DNA of 47,598 nucleotides, taken from NCBI GenBank assembly GCA_001783715.1, contig MFNF01000011.1:1-47598 (forward strand). Reading direction: 5' to 3'. A model generated the notes under the pieces. That model worked only from the letters and a program-made list of their open reading frames with translations, did not search any database and was not told the origin of the DNA. The DNA is from Candidatus Lambdaproteobacteria bacterium RIFOXYD2_FULL_56_26. Lineage in GTDB: Bacteria; SAR324; XYD2-FULL-50-16. The position numbers and the translations under genes are program-made. How positions within the stretch are numbered: the stretch's first letter is position 1; every line of letters begins with the position of its first letter. Shown here piece by piece: positions 25,505 to 33,738 of the stretch.

Positions 25505-25984
25505 TCAAGGGATTTTCAGCTCAAAGCTGGACTGGGCTGGGTTTAGGCAGACCAAATTGTCACAAAGTTGGTAAAAAAGATAGCCCCGGATTGGCCCTTT
25601 TAGCTTCCCGGGGTTCTTGAACTCCTGGGCCACCCAAAATTCTTTTTCGTGCACCCACAAGGACAGACCCAACGCTGAGTCCACCTTCAACAACGGCGGT
25701 GACTCCCCCAAAGCCCCGACCGGCTCCAAGCCTGAGGTTTGTACCACCAGGGCGGTGGGTTTGGGGCCAAATTTCCCTTGGGGTTTGACCGAATAGAGGT
25801 GGAACTTGGGCTCCAGCCGGACCGTCAAGGTCAGCTTGAACCCCTGGGGGGTAGGGGTAGCCTGGGCCAAGGCGACTATCTCTGGAGCCGAGTTGTAGGG
25901 GGTTGGGTTCAAAAAAGCACCTTGCCCGGCCCCTCCGCTCAGGGGATACCCCAAAAAAAAGAACAACAGGAAAAAAAACTGCAT
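25505..25984 (-). CDS. Stand-alone DsbD N-terminal (DsbD-alpha-like) periplasmic protein
   Basis: 159 residues with a Phe-rich signal peptide (MQFFFLLFFFLGYPLSGG). The mature part is a beta-rich immunoglobulin-like domain with FHLYSVKPQG and, near the end, YQLCDNLVCLNP. The CxxxxC pair matches the redox cysteines of the N-terminal domain of DsbD (ScsB/DipZ class), which passes electrons to periplasmic oxidoreductases. The membrane and C-terminal thioredoxin-like domains of DsbD are missing here, so the electron donor must be another protein. First gene of the dsbD-N/plsC/mutM/recQ cluster. Confidence 0.78.
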   Translation of the reverse strand: MQFFFLLFFFLGYPLSGGAGQGAFLNPTPYNSAPEIVALAQATPTPQGFKLTLTVRLEPKFHLYSVKPQGKFGPKPTALVVQTSGLEPVGALGESPPLLKVDSALGLSLWVHEKEFWVAQEFKNPGKLKGPIRGYLFYQLCDNLVCLNPAQSSFELKIP

Positions 25985-26005
25985 GACCCTCCCGAATTGG
26001 GAACC

Positions 26006-26034
26006 AATCTAGCATTCCTTACTGATGTAGCCAA
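26006..26034 (-). promoter_or_regulatory. Sigma-70-type promoter for the DsbD-N / plsC / mutM / recQ cluster
   Basis: On the minus strand a TTGGCT -35 box is followed, after exactly 17 bases, by a TAGATT -10 box, about 20 bases before the ATG at 25984. It is divergent from the IHF promoter. No other promoter-like pair was seen nearer. Confidence 0.5.
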
Positions 26035-26074
26035 GCCTTGCTTGTGGTCTTTGGCTCTAGCAAAAAAAATCCGG

Positions 26075-26103
26075 TTGCCCAAAGCCAGACACCTCTCTAT
26101 ACT
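26075..26103 (+). promoter_or_regulatory. Sigma-70-type promoter for the IHF gene
   Basis: TTGCCC (26075-26080), 17 bases, then TATACT (26098-26103), a close match to the consensus. Transcription would start near 26110, leaving a leader of about 70 bases before the ATG at 26181. Confidence 0.65.
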
Positions 26104-26180
26104 GGCCCGCGAGACCCAAAGAACAGGGATTATTCTTTCGGCTCAACCGGAGATTTAACTTAAAACCGCTAGAGGTTTCA

Positions 26181-26462
26181 ATGACCAGGATCAAAGAAGA
26201 CATCATCCGTGACGTGATGACCAAAATCACGTTGGACCGCAAGTATGCCAAGGCTTTGGTAGAATCGATCTTAAGAATCATCAAGGATTCGCTGGAAGCA
26301 GGCGAAGAGGTTATGATTTCCGGGTTCGGCCACTTCAAGGTCCGCCACAAGCGCCCTCGGATGGGTCGGAATCCCAAGACCAAGGTGGCTTACGAGATCT
26401 CGGAGCGGGTGGTGGTGACCTTTTACCCCTCCAAGGTTTTCCGCAAGGAACTGAACCCTTAA
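26181..26462 (+). CDS. ihfA: Integration host factor / HU family DNA-bending protein
   Basis: 93 residues. An alpha-helical N-terminus leads into VMISGFGHFKVRHK and the beta-arm residues RPRMGRNPKTK, whose Pro intercalates DNA; the protein closes with VVVTFYPSKVFRKEL. The GRNPKT form with a following basic residue is IHF-alpha-like rather than HU-like, but the assignment as the alpha subunit is not certain. IHF bends DNA at promoters, including those of flagellar genes in some bacteria. GAGG lies 8 bases before the start, and a sigma-70 promoter is visible upstream. Confidence 0.88.
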   Translation: MTRIKEDIIRDVMTKITLDRKYAKALVESILRIIKDSLEAGEEVMISGFGHFKVRHKRPRMGRNPKTKVAYEISERVVVTFYPSKVFRKELNP

Positions 26463-26481
26463 GGGTTTGTCCTCCAGGGAA

Positions 26482-26511
26482 TTGAACCCCCGCCGTTGAA
26501 GCGGGGTTCAA
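26482..26511 (+). terminator. Stem-loop after the IHF gene
   Basis: TTGAACCCC (26482-26490) pairs perfectly with GGGGTTCAA (26503-26511), with an inner GC pair possible. No T-tract follows, so it may be an attenuator or 3' end stabiliser rather than a full terminator. Confidence 0.5.
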
Positions 26512-26555
26512 GATCTTAAAGCCCCTTTCACCCAACCTTTCTCTTTGAAGGGCCT

Positions 26556-27014
26556 ATGGCAGTCAAAAGGGCTTTGCTCTTGTTGTTCTTGTTCCTTTGT
26601 TTCTTGGTGCCTCTACCGGCAAGAGCCCAGCAACAGGCCGCCCCGGCTCCGGCCCCCTCAAGCGGTGGTGGTGGCGGGTTTGCCTTCGGCGGCTCGGGCC
26701 GAAATCCACCGATGCGCAACGTCTTCTTGAACGTGCTTTGGGGCTCGTTCACCACGGGGATGGTCTATGTCAGTTGGAACTTCCTAGACAACACCCGGAC
26801 CAAGGGCGAGCGGTACTCCTTCAGCCAGATCACCGCCAAATTCGTGGAAGGGGCGACCTACGGCTCGGTCGTGGGTTTGGCCACCGGGGTTTATCTTTCC
26901 TTGGCCAACATCAGCTTCGACCCAGGCCGGTCTCGAATCGCCGAGGCTCCGATCCTCCCCCAGCGATTGCATGGAGACGAGATCCTCTTTGCCAATTACC
27001 AATTCCAGTTTTAA
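26556..27014 (+). CDS. Exported protein of unknown function with Gly/Ala/Pro-rich linker
   Basis: 152 residues. A signal peptide (ALLLLFLFLCFLVPLPARA) is followed by a low-complexity linker (QQQAAPAPAPSSGGGGG). A compact domain of about 110 residues comes next, with two hydrophobic Gly-containing segments (NVLWGSFTTGMVYVSW and YGSVVGLATGVYLSLANI) and a C-terminal NYQFQF ending in Phe. The Gly-rich helices and final Phe hint at membrane or outer-membrane association, which I cannot prove. Its stop directly abuts the start of folK, which suggests co-transcription. No family recognised. Confidence 0.7.
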   Translation: MAVKRALLLLFLFLCFLVPLPARAQQQAAPAPAPSSGGGGGFAFGGSGRNPPMRNVFLNVLWGSFTTGMVYVSWNFLDNTRTKGERYSFSQITAKFVEGATYGSVVGLATGVYLSLANISFDPGRSRIAEAPILPQRLHGDEILFANYQFQF

Positions 27015-27521
27015 ATGCCAAAGGTCTTTGTCGTTTTGGGTAGCAACATTGAACCCAAATCCCGCTACCTGGACCTCGCCCTGGCGGAGTTGGCCCAGAC
27101 CTACCCGGTAGGTTTTGCCGCCTCTTCTGCCTACCGCTCCCTGCCCTACCAGGGGCTGGAGCAGGCCGCCTACCTCAACCGGGCCTGCACTTTTGAAACC
27201 ACCCAAACCGCCAACGTCCTGCTGGAAAGCCTGCTGGCCTTGGAGCTCAAGCTAGGCCGTAAGCGTACCGGGCTGCATTGGGACGAACGGACCTTGGACC
27301 TTGACATCGCCTTGTATGGCGATTTGGTCTTGTCCAGCCCCGACTTGACCCTGCCCCATTACGACTTGGCCAACCGGGATTTTTTCCTGGTCCCCCTTTT
27401 GGAGCTGGACCCCCGGCTGGTGGACCCCAGGAGCGGCCAACCGCTGCGCCTACTGCTCGAAGCGCTTCCCCCCTCCCTCAAAACCCAACTGGAACCCTGG
27501 CCTGACCATGATCAAGGTTGA
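27015..27521 (+). CDS. folK: 2-amino-4-hydroxy-6-hydroxymethyl-dihydropteridine pyrophosphokinase (HPPK)
   Basis: 168 residues, the normal length. Motifs: VVLGSNIEPKSRYL at the N-terminus, YLNRACTFET, then GRKRTGLHWDERTLDLDIALYGD with the two metal-binding Asp residues, and LPHYDLANRDFFLVPLLEL. The enzyme transfers pyrophosphate from ATP to the pterin, one step before dihydropteroate synthase in folate biosynthesis. It follows the exported-protein gene with no gap and overlaps the next gene by 14 bases. Confidence 0.95.
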   Translation: MPKVFVVLGSNIEPKSRYLDLALAELAQTYPVGFAASSAYRSLPYQGLEQAAYLNRACTFETTQTANVLLESLLALELKLGRKRTGLHWDERTLDLDIALYGDLVLSSPDLTLPHYDLANRDFFLVPLLELDPRLVDPRSGQPLRLLLEALPPSLKTQLEPWPDHDQG

Positions 27522-28269
27522 GCCCCTGGCCTTTGAAACCAACTACGACTATTTGGTCCGGGACCTTGCCACCGGAACCTTGGGTGTGGTGGATCTGGCG
27601 GATGGGGCCGAGTTGACCCAAAGGTTTAAGGCCCAGGGGCAAACCCCGGATTTTCTGTTTTTGACCCACCACCACCACGACCATGTAGAGGGGCTGGAGG
27701 ATTTTTTGGCCGCCTTTCCCCAAGTGCAGGTGGTCAAGCCCCTAGGGGAAACCAGGATCTCGGTTCCCGCCCTGGAAATGGGCCCAACCGATTCCCTCCT
27801 TTTTGGTCGAACCTCGGTCCAAGCCCTGTTGACCCACGCCCACACCAAACATTGCGCCGCCTACCTGTTTGACCAAACCCACCTTTTTGTGGGCGATGCC
27901 TTGTTCCGGGCCGGGTGTGGCCGACTCTTCGAGGGGGACGGCCCCTCTTTGGAAGCCGCCATGGACCGATTCGGTTCATTGCCGCCCCAGACCCTGCTTT
28001 ATTTTGGCCACGAATATGGTCTGGCTAACCTTAAGTTTGCCGCCACCCTGGAGCCGCTAAACCAGGCCATAGGGTTGGCCCAATGGGAACTGCAAGCCTG
28101 TTTGGAGCAAGGGATACCGGGCGCTCCGGTGTCCCTGGGCCAAGAATTGCGAGTAAACCCCTTTTTGCGGCTCGATTTACCGGGCCTCCAACAACACTTG
28201 AACCCATTGGGAACAATCCCCCGGTCAGAGCAGTTTTTATTGCTCCGTCGGCAAAGGGACAAATTTTAA
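27508..28269 (+). CDS. gloB: Hydroxyacylglutathione hydrolase (glyoxalase II) family
   Basis: 253 residues with the metallo-beta-lactamase fold. The metal motif THHHHDHVEG and the later HTKHCAAYLF, FVGDALFRAGCGR and YFGHEYGLANL match glyoxalase II, including the C-terminal helical part that binds glutathione thioesters. Unlike the two ODP proteins, all metal ligands are intact here. It hydrolyses S-D-lactoylglutathione in methylglyoxal detoxification. The start lies inside the end of folK. A likely intrinsic terminator follows the stop. Confidence 0.93.
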   Translation: MIKVEPLAFETNYDYLVRDLATGTLGVVDLADGAELTQRFKAQGQTPDFLFLTHHHHDHVEGLEDFLAAFPQVQVVKPLGETRISVPALEMGPTDSLLFGRTSVQALLTHAHTKHCAAYLFDQTHLFVGDALFRAGCGRLFEGDGPSLEAAMDRFGSLPPQTLLYFGHEYGLANLKFAATLEPLNQAIGLAQWELQACLEQGIPGAPVSLGQELRVNPFLRLDLPGLQQHLNPLGTIPRSEQFLLLRRQRDKF

Positions 28270-28279
28270 GGATTCCGAT

Positions 28280-28308
28280 CCGGGACCCTTTTTGGTCTGG
28301 AGTTTTTC
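28280..28308 (+). terminator. Likely intrinsic terminator after gloB
   Basis: CCGGGACC and GGTCTGG pair with one bulge and one G-U around CTTTTT, followed by AGTTTTT. It lies about 10 bases after the gloB stop. Confidence 0.5.
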
Positions 28309-28326
28309 CTGCAAAAAAAGTACAAT
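28298..28326 (+). promoter_or_regulatory. Possible sigma-70 promoter for hpf
   Basis: TACAAT at 28321-28326 is a good -10 box. The best -35 at 17-base spacing is the weak TGGAGT (28298-28303). A leader of about 80 bases would precede the hpf start. Confidence 0.35.
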
Positions 28327-28411
28327 TACCCTGAGCTTTGGGAAGCCCCAAAGCAGCTGTTCACTAGGGCACTTGCAAAGTCGCCCCTTTTTTACCTCCG
28401 GAGGAGAGCAA

Positions 28412-28729
28412 ATGGATATCTCTATCTCTGCCAAACACATGGAGTTGACCGAAGCCTTGAAGGCTCACGTCAATGAACGGATGATTCGGGTCAAAAAATA
28501 CTCGGACCACCGCCTGACCGCAGAAGTACACCTTGGTGTCGAGAAACATCGCAACATGATCCACTGCACCGTGACGGGCAGCGGCACCACCTACAACTCT
28601 GAGGCAGAGGACCCCCAGAACATGTACAAGGCCATTGACCTGTGCGTGGAAAAACTGGAAAAACAAATGGCTCGCTCCAAAAAGAGCCAAAAGGCAGGCG
28701 AGAGTCTCAAAGACGGGGCTCTTGGGTAG
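28412..28729 (+). CDS. hpf: Ribosome hibernation promoting factor (short HPF/RaiA family)
   Basis: 105 residues. The beta-alpha-beta-beta-beta-alpha fold is recognisable from MDISISAKHMELTEALKAHV, a central HLGVEKHRNMIHCTVTG strand pair, and AEDPQNMYKAIDLCVEKLEKQ. It binds the 30S subunit at the tRNA/mRNA channel and drives 100S dimer or hibernation states. The length is that of short HPF, lacking the dimerisation tail of long HPF. The ATG at 28412 has GGAGGAG 6 bases upstream; frames starting earlier are shadows. Confidence 0.93.
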   Translation: MDISISAKHMELTEALKAHVNERMIRVKKYSDHRLTAEVHLGVEKHRNMIHCTVTGSGTTYNSEAEDPQNMYKAIDLCVEKLEKQMARSKKSQKAGESLKDGALG

Positions 28730-28752
28730 AGCCTCTTAAGATCGTCTCCAGC

Positions 28753-28800
28753 CAACGGGGTCGGCCCAAGGTTTTAAAACCAAGGTCGGCCCTTTTTTTT
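28753..28800 (+). terminator. Intrinsic terminator after hpf, abutting the next gene
   Basis: A palindromic GGTTTTAAAACC core (28770-28781) is flanked by GGCC/GGCC and two GGTCGGCCC copies and ends in T8 (28793-28800). The T-tract stops only seven bases before the ATG of the methyltransferase gene. Confidence 0.6.
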
Positions 28801-28807
28801 GAGCCCT

Positions 28808-30013
28808 ATGAAATCCCTACCCCGCTACCCTGGCCAGTTGGACTGGCTCAAACGGCTTTTTGAAGAGTGCCACCAAGCCTTCTTGGCCGACAGGCCTGTG
28901 GACAAGGCTTTGGGTGCCGCCTTTCGCCGTTTTCCCAACCTGGGTGCCAAAGACCGCAGGTTTTACGGCACTGCCATTTTTGGGCTCTACCGCTATTGGG
29001 GCTGGCTTCGGGGCACGGTTTCCCCCGACCCTTTGCTGGGCCTTTATCTGGCCTATTTTTTAGAGGAAGAACCCCCCTCCCAGCTTTGGTCCGAAGCTTT
29101 GGGCCTTCCGGCGGCCCCGGATTTTCCGCCCCGGGGGCTCAATGCCAAATTGGCCTGGATTCGGACCTTTGTGCCTCAGGCGAACTTGGAGGACTTGACC
29201 CCCAAATTTCTGCCCCCCTTTGGGCCTTCCACCTTGGAAGCCTTGAGCCAACGGCCTCCCACCTGGATCAGGCTGGCCGGTAACGGCAAGTTTTCCCTCC
29301 AACTGGGCCAAATCAAGCACCACCGGCACCAGCACCTCAATACGGCGATTGCCTTGGAGCAACCCTTGGACCTACAGCCCTATTTGGGGGAGGTGGAGAT
29401 CCAGGACCTGTCCTCCCAAGCGGTGGGCCTCGCCTGTGCCGCCCAGCCCGGCCAGTCTTGGCTCGACCTTTGCGCCGGTGCGGGCGGCAAGGCCCTGCAC
29501 CTTTGGCAGCAGATGAAAGGCAAGGGCCGTCTGGTGCTGACCGAAACCAGGGAGTCCACCTTGGCCGAAGCTCGGGAACGGTTTGGCTCCACCAAGGGGG
29601 TAGAATTTGTTTGGCTGGCCACGGACCACAACTTGGACTTGGGCGGAGGTTTTGACGGGGTACTGGTGGATGTCCCCTGTTCAGGGTCGGGTACCTGGGG
29701 CCGAGCCCCTTGGCTCCGGTGGCAGTTGACCCCCAAAGTGCTCGCCGAACTGGCCCCGCTCCAGAGCGCACTTTTGGCACAGGGGGCCTCCCAGGTCAAG
29801 CCGGGCGGGGTTCTGCTGTATGCCACCTGTTCCCTGCTGGAGGTCGAGAACCAGGGGATCGTCCAGGCCTTTTTGGCCCAACACCCCGAGTTCTCCCTGG
29901 CCCCCTTTGCCGACCCCTTGACCGGAAAGCCTACCGCTGGAGAGCGTTTGGTCCTGCCCGAAGAAGAGGACAGCAACGGCATGTACTTTTGCCGGATGAA
30001 GCGGGTTGTTTAG
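28808..30013 (+). CDS. rsmB: RsmB-like RNA m5C methyltransferase (Sun/NOL1 family)
   Basis: 401 residues from the ATG at 28808; the frame opens at a TTG inside the terminator T-run, which is unlikely as a start. The N-terminal half has the NusB-like helical part (FRRFPNLGAKDRRFYGTAIF). The SAM domain shows LDLCAGAGGKALHL, and the two active cysteines sit in VDVPCSGSGTWGR and YATCSLLEVEN. It methylates C5 of a cytidine, probably position 967 of 16S rRNA if it is true RsmB. No good ribosome site lies between the terminator and the start. Confidence 0.88.
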   Translation: MKSLPRYPGQLDWLKRLFEECHQAFLADRPVDKALGAAFRRFPNLGAKDRRFYGTAIFGLYRYWGWLRGTVSPDPLLGLYLAYFLEEEPPSQLWSEALGLPAAPDFPPRGLNAKLAWIRTFVPQANLEDLTPKFLPPFGPSTLEALSQRPPTWIRLAGNGKFSLQLGQIKHHRHQHLNTAIALEQPLDLQPYLGEVEIQDLSSQAVGLACAAQPGQSWLDLCAGAGGKALHLWQQMKGKGRLVLTETRESTLAEARERFGSTKGVEFVWLATDHNLDLGGGFDGVLVDVPCSGSGTWGRAPWLRWQLTPKVLAELAPLQSALLAQGASQVKPGGVLLYATCSLLEVENQGIVQAFLAQHPEFSLAPFADPLTGKPTAGERLVLPEEEDSNGMYFCRMKRVV

Positions 30014-31577
30014 GTTCCTTTCCCCGGTGCTGCTAACCGCCCTGGGGCTGGGTCTCGCCTTGCCTGCTTGGGCGGCAGGGCCAGTGTTCCTGTTCGGCTC
30101 AGACCTCAAAGGCCAGCTTTCCAACCAGATCCAAAACCCCCAAAGCCCTCCGGCAGGACTGCTACACCTCAAAGACCAAATCTTGGCGCAAAGAGCGCAA
30201 GGGCCGACGCTTTGGTTGGACGGCGGGGAGAGTTTGGAAGGCTCGCCGCTCTCCCAGGAGCTTGGGGAGCAAAGCCCCTTTGTGGCCCTGTTTTTGTCCC
30301 TAAAGCCGGACGTAGTGGTACCGGGCGAGCGGGACTTGGCCCACCTCAAGCTACCCCTCCCTTGGACCGCCGCCAACCTGACCTTGGAAGGCCAACCGCT
30401 GGTGCCTCCCTACCGGGTTTTTGAACGGGCGGGGAAAAAGATTGTGGTCCTGGGCCTCATCCACTCGGCCAGCAGTCTTTGGCGGACTTTGCCGCCAGGG
30501 TGGAAGATCGAAGAACCCCTGGAAAGCGCCCGACATTGGGTCCCCTTGCTCCGGGCCCAAGAGCACCCGGACCGTTTGGTGCTGGTGCTCCACGCCGGAC
30601 GGTACGAGGACCGGGACCAGGAAGCGGCCCAACTGCTCAAGACAAAGCCACCCCTGGGAGCCCAGGCGATCGGCGAACAGGTTCCGGGGATCGACCTGAT
30701 CCTCCATGGCCACGACGGTTGGCTGTACCCCAAAGGGCCAAACCTGGCTTATGCCGGGACCACGGCTCTGGCGGGCGGCGGTTCTTTGGGCAGGGGGATG
30801 TTGGCCTTGGACTGGGAGGAAAAGGGCTGGTCCTTGCGGCAGCTTGCGCCCCGGCCTTTGCCCTTAGAAGCGGTAAAGGCGGCCTTCCCCCCGGCGTTTT
30901 TGGAGCTTTGGTCCCGTCCCCTGGGCTGGCGGATCCGAAAGAGTTCCAAGGTGAAACTGGCCGCCTGCCTCAACTCTTTGGCCGCCTTGGCGGTAAAACA
31001 GCCTGGGGCTTTCGGCAGTGCCCTGCCGGAGGTGTACCTCAAGGGGTCCCGCTTCGGACTGCTTTATTACGCCCAGCTTTACGACTGGTTCCCCTTTCCC
31101 GACGGGGTGCAAACCCTGGCTCTCTCCAAACGAGACCTGAGCCTTTTGGCCCGGCCTGCCGCCCCCTTTGGCCGCCGCAAGGCCAACCCGGCCCGGCGGG
31201 TCTTTTTGTCCCTCTCCTCGCCGCTCGACCTCAGCCTGGACCCATGGCTGGTCAGCGGCTCGGACCAGGAAAGGCGCTACAAGATTTTGCTTTCCGACTA
31301 CCACCTGCGAGGGGGCAGCGGGATCCTGCCGATGTTGTTTTTACCGGCCCAGCCGGAAGTGGGGGGCAAACCGCTGCGAACCTGGGTTTCCTTGTACCTT
31401 CAGTCCCACCAGCCCTTGCCGCCTAGCTGCACCATGTTGGAACCGGCGGGACCGGAGGCCTATCAAATGCGACCTCGACCCAAGCAGGTCCGCTTGGCCA
31501 AAAAACCCAAGTCTCCAGGGAAAGGGGCGGGAAAAAGGACCTCGACAAAACCTGCCGAGAGCCGGGAGAAAAGCTAG
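30006..31577 (+). CDS. 5'-nucleotidase (UshA-like) fold protein with degenerate active site
   Basis: About 523 residues: a signal peptide (LSPVLLTALGLGLALPAWA), a metallophosphoesterase-like half and a C-terminal half of nucleotidase type, then a basic tail (KPKSPGKGAGKRTSTKP). The order of motif positions is that of UshA, but the residues differ: SDLKG for DxHG, DGGES for DxGD, PGERDL for GNHEFD, VLHAG for SHxG, and LHGHDG for GHxH/Q. Most metal ligands are lost, so catalysis is doubtful. It starts with TTG at 30006, overlapping the methyltransferase stop; a GTG at residue 8 is the other option. Confidence 0.7.
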   Translation: MFRFLSPVLLTALGLGLALPAWAAGPVFLFGSDLKGQLSNQIQNPQSPPAGLLHLKDQILAQRAQGPTLWLDGGESLEGSPLSQELGEQSPFVALFLSLKPDVVVPGERDLAHLKLPLPWTAANLTLEGQPLVPPYRVFERAGKKIVVLGLIHSASSLWRTLPPGWKIEEPLESARHWVPLLRAQEHPDRLVLVLHAGRYEDRDQEAAQLLKTKPPLGAQAIGEQVPGIDLILHGHDGWLYPKGPNLAYAGTTALAGGGSLGRGMLALDWEEKGWSLRQLAPRPLPLEAVKAAFPPAFLELWSRPLGWRIRKSSKVKLAACLNSLAALAVKQPGAFGSALPEVYLKGSRFGLLYYAQLYDWFPFPDGVQTLALSKRDLSLLARPAAPFGRRKANPARRVFLSLSSPLDLSLDPWLVSGSDQERRYKILLSDYHLRGGSGILPMLFLPAQPEVGGKPLRTWVSLYLQSHQPLPPSCTMLEPAGPEAYQMRPRPKQVRLAKKPKSPGKGAGKRTSTKPAESREKS

Positions 31578-31635
31578 GTTCCTTGCCCGAGGATTGGGTA
31601 GGATTTTGGACTGGTGCTCCCACAGCCGACAGTCC

Positions 31636-33738
31636 TTAAGGCTTGCCCAGATAGGCCTCAATGGCCTTGGCCTGTTTGGCCGACTGCCGGGAATAGGGGT
31701 TTTTGGTTTTGCTCAACTGTCGGTACTCCGCCAAGGCCCCATGCCAATCTTCGGCGGCCTGAAGGACCTGGGCTTTACGGAACCGGAGCCGGGTTTCCAA
31801 GGGCGAGGGCGGCTTTTTGGCCAAGCCCTGGTCCAGCAGGGCCACCGCCTGGAGGTAGTCCTTTTTCCCGATCTTCAGCTCCGCCTTCAAGGCCAGAGCC
31901 TCGGCCCCCACCGCCCCCGGCTCGGAGGACAAGGCCTCCAGCTCCGGCGCTTCCTCGCCGACCTTGAGCTTGAGTTTGGTGATCTCCAGACCCAAGGCCA
32001 ATTTCTTTTGGGGCTCCGGCTCCAGCAGCGATGCTTCCTGGTAAAGGCTGATCAGGCCCCGGTCGTCGCCTTCCAAGAGTTGGCGGCGCTGTTCCAAAAC
32101 AGAGAGTTTTTCGGAGACACGGGAAAACCGGGTTTGGGCCAAGGCCAGCAGCTCTTCCGCCCTCCGGCGGTTGGGCTTTTGGGCCTGCCGGTGTGCTTGG
32201 CCCAGGAGCAACAGATATCCCCCCTGTTTGGCCAACTCAGGTTCCGCCGCCAACTGCTGCTCCCCCCAAGTGATCACCAACGGGTCCTTGGCCGCCAGCT
32301 TGAGCCGCAACTGGGTTTCCAGTAGGACCGGCCTGGGTCCGTACCGAAGGTCGGTCAAGGCTTGGTCCAAAAGGCGCACCGCCGCAAGGTAACTTTTGAG
32401 GGCTTCCAGGGCCGCCAGTTGGTTGGCAAAGGCCTGGGGGGCCCAATTTGCATCCAGCTGGCCATAGGCTTTGAGCGCCTCTTTGTACCGCTTGGCCGCA
32501 AACAGACAATGCCCCAGACTCAAGTTGCCCTCCTGAGCCGCAGCTCCGGCCAGGGTGCGTTTTTTGGCCCGGTCCAACAAGCCAGCACAGTCCCCGCTGG
32601 TTTGCAGGTAGGTCCAAAGCCTCGCCTCCAGCGGGCTGGTCTCCCCCTTGACCCGGCCCAGGGCGGCAAGCAGGATCATCTTGGCTTGGGCCGGGTCGCC
32701 CAGGGTTTGAGCCAATTCGGCCCGGTGCAAGGCCAAGGCCGCATCTTGCCCGGCTACGGGGTCCAGGGTTTGCAGCCGCCCGTAGCTCCCTTGGGCCTCG
32801 GCGAGCAGACCCAGCTGCTCCTGGAGCCAACCGATCCCCCGCAAGGTTTGGATCGGCTCCATTGGTTTGGGGGCCTTGAGGTTTTCCTCAAACAGCCACA
32901 GCGCTTCCTTCTGCCGCTCCGGCCCGGCGGCGTTCCCCCAAGCCAGGACCGACCGGGCGCTCCAAAAACGGCTGGTTTGGTTTAATTCGGGCAAGGGCCA
33001 GCGGGTCCATTGGTCCTTGTAGGCCCCGTAGGCTCCGGCGTAGTCCTTGGCTTGGTAACGGTCCACGCCCAGTTGGAAGCTGATTTTGGCCTTTTGGTCC
33101 GGGTCGATCGGCTCCTTGAGTAAAGCGGCAAACCGCTTGTTGGCCGCCTGGGTCTGGCCAGCCCATTCTGTGGCCCAAGCCAAGTCCAGCTGGAGGCTCA
33201 AGTCTTGGGGGGTTTTTTCCAGCCCCTTTTTGAACAACACCACCGCCCCGGCAAAGTCCTTGAGCCCCACCTTGGCCCGGCCCATCGGCTGGTAGGGGAA
33301 AAAGGCGCTGGTGGGGTAGTCCCGGACCAAGGCCTCCAAGGTTTCCAAGGCCTTTTGGTAGGACTTGGCCTCCAGGTACCCCAGGCCCAAGAGATATCGC
33401 CCTTCTTCCCGGTAGGGGCTTTGGGGGTAGGTCTTGGCCAATTCCTCCAGCGCCGCTTGGCCCTCCTTGGGCTTGCCGGTTTTGGCCCCGATTCGGCCCA
33501 AGGCAAACAACATTTCATCGGCAAAAACCCCGGCCGGGTAACGGCCCAAATAGGCCTGGGCCTCCTCATAGGCATAAGCCCATTCAGATTCCTGCACCAG
33601 ATTGACCACAAACTGCCGGTCCTTGGCTTCCTCTTCCCCGGCCTCCCTTACCCCTTGGTCCTGGGCCGCCAGGACCCCGACCAACCCCAGGACCACCAAG
33701 AGAACCAGCCCCATCTTTTTGGCCAACCCTGCCTTCAT
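31636..33738 (-). CDS. Exported TPR-repeat protein
   Basis: 700 residues from the ATG at 33738, chosen because it overlaps the previous stop (ATGA) and opens a signal peptide (KKMGLVLLVVLGLVGVLAA). The frame runs open to 33990 but overlaps the upstream gene entirely there. The rest is a string of about 34-residue helical repeats of TPR/YbgF-BamD type (for example YLGRYPAGVFADEMLFALGR, then YPQSPYREEGRYLLGLGYLE). Such proteins act as periplasmic or outer-membrane scaffolds in envelope assembly or peptidoglycan-linked machinery; the specific role here is unknown. Confidence 0.83.
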   Translation of the reverse strand: MKAGLAKKMGLVLLVVLGLVGVLAAQDQGVREAGEEEAKDRQFVVNLVQESEWAYAYEEAQAYLGRYPAGVFADEMLFALGRIGAKTGKPKEGQAALEELAKTYPQSPYREEGRYLLGLGYLEAKSYQKALETLEALVRDYPTSAFFPYQPMGRAKVGLKDFAGAVVLFKKGLEKTPQDLSLQLDLAWATEWAGQTQAANKRFAALLKEPIDPDQKAKISFQLGVDRYQAKDYAGAYGAYKDQWTRWPLPELNQTSRFWSARSVLAWGNAAGPERQKEALWLFEENLKAPKPMEPIQTLRGIGWLQEQLGLLAEAQGSYGRLQTLDPVAGQDAALALHRAELAQTLGDPAQAKMILLAALGRVKGETSPLEARLWTYLQTSGDCAGLLDRAKKRTLAGAAAQEGNLSLGHCLFAAKRYKEALKAYGQLDANWAPQAFANQLAALEALKSYLAAVRLLDQALTDLRYGPRPVLLETQLRLKLAAKDPLVITWGEQQLAAEPELAKQGGYLLLLGQAHRQAQKPNRRRAEELLALAQTRFSRVSEKLSVLEQRRQLLEGDDRGLISLYQEASLLEPEPQKKLALGLEITKLKLKVGEEAPELEALSSEPGAVGAEALALKAELKIGKKDYLQAVALLDQGLAKKPPSPLETRLRFRKAQVLQAAEDWHGALAEYRQLSKTKNPYSRQSAKQAKAIEAYLGKP

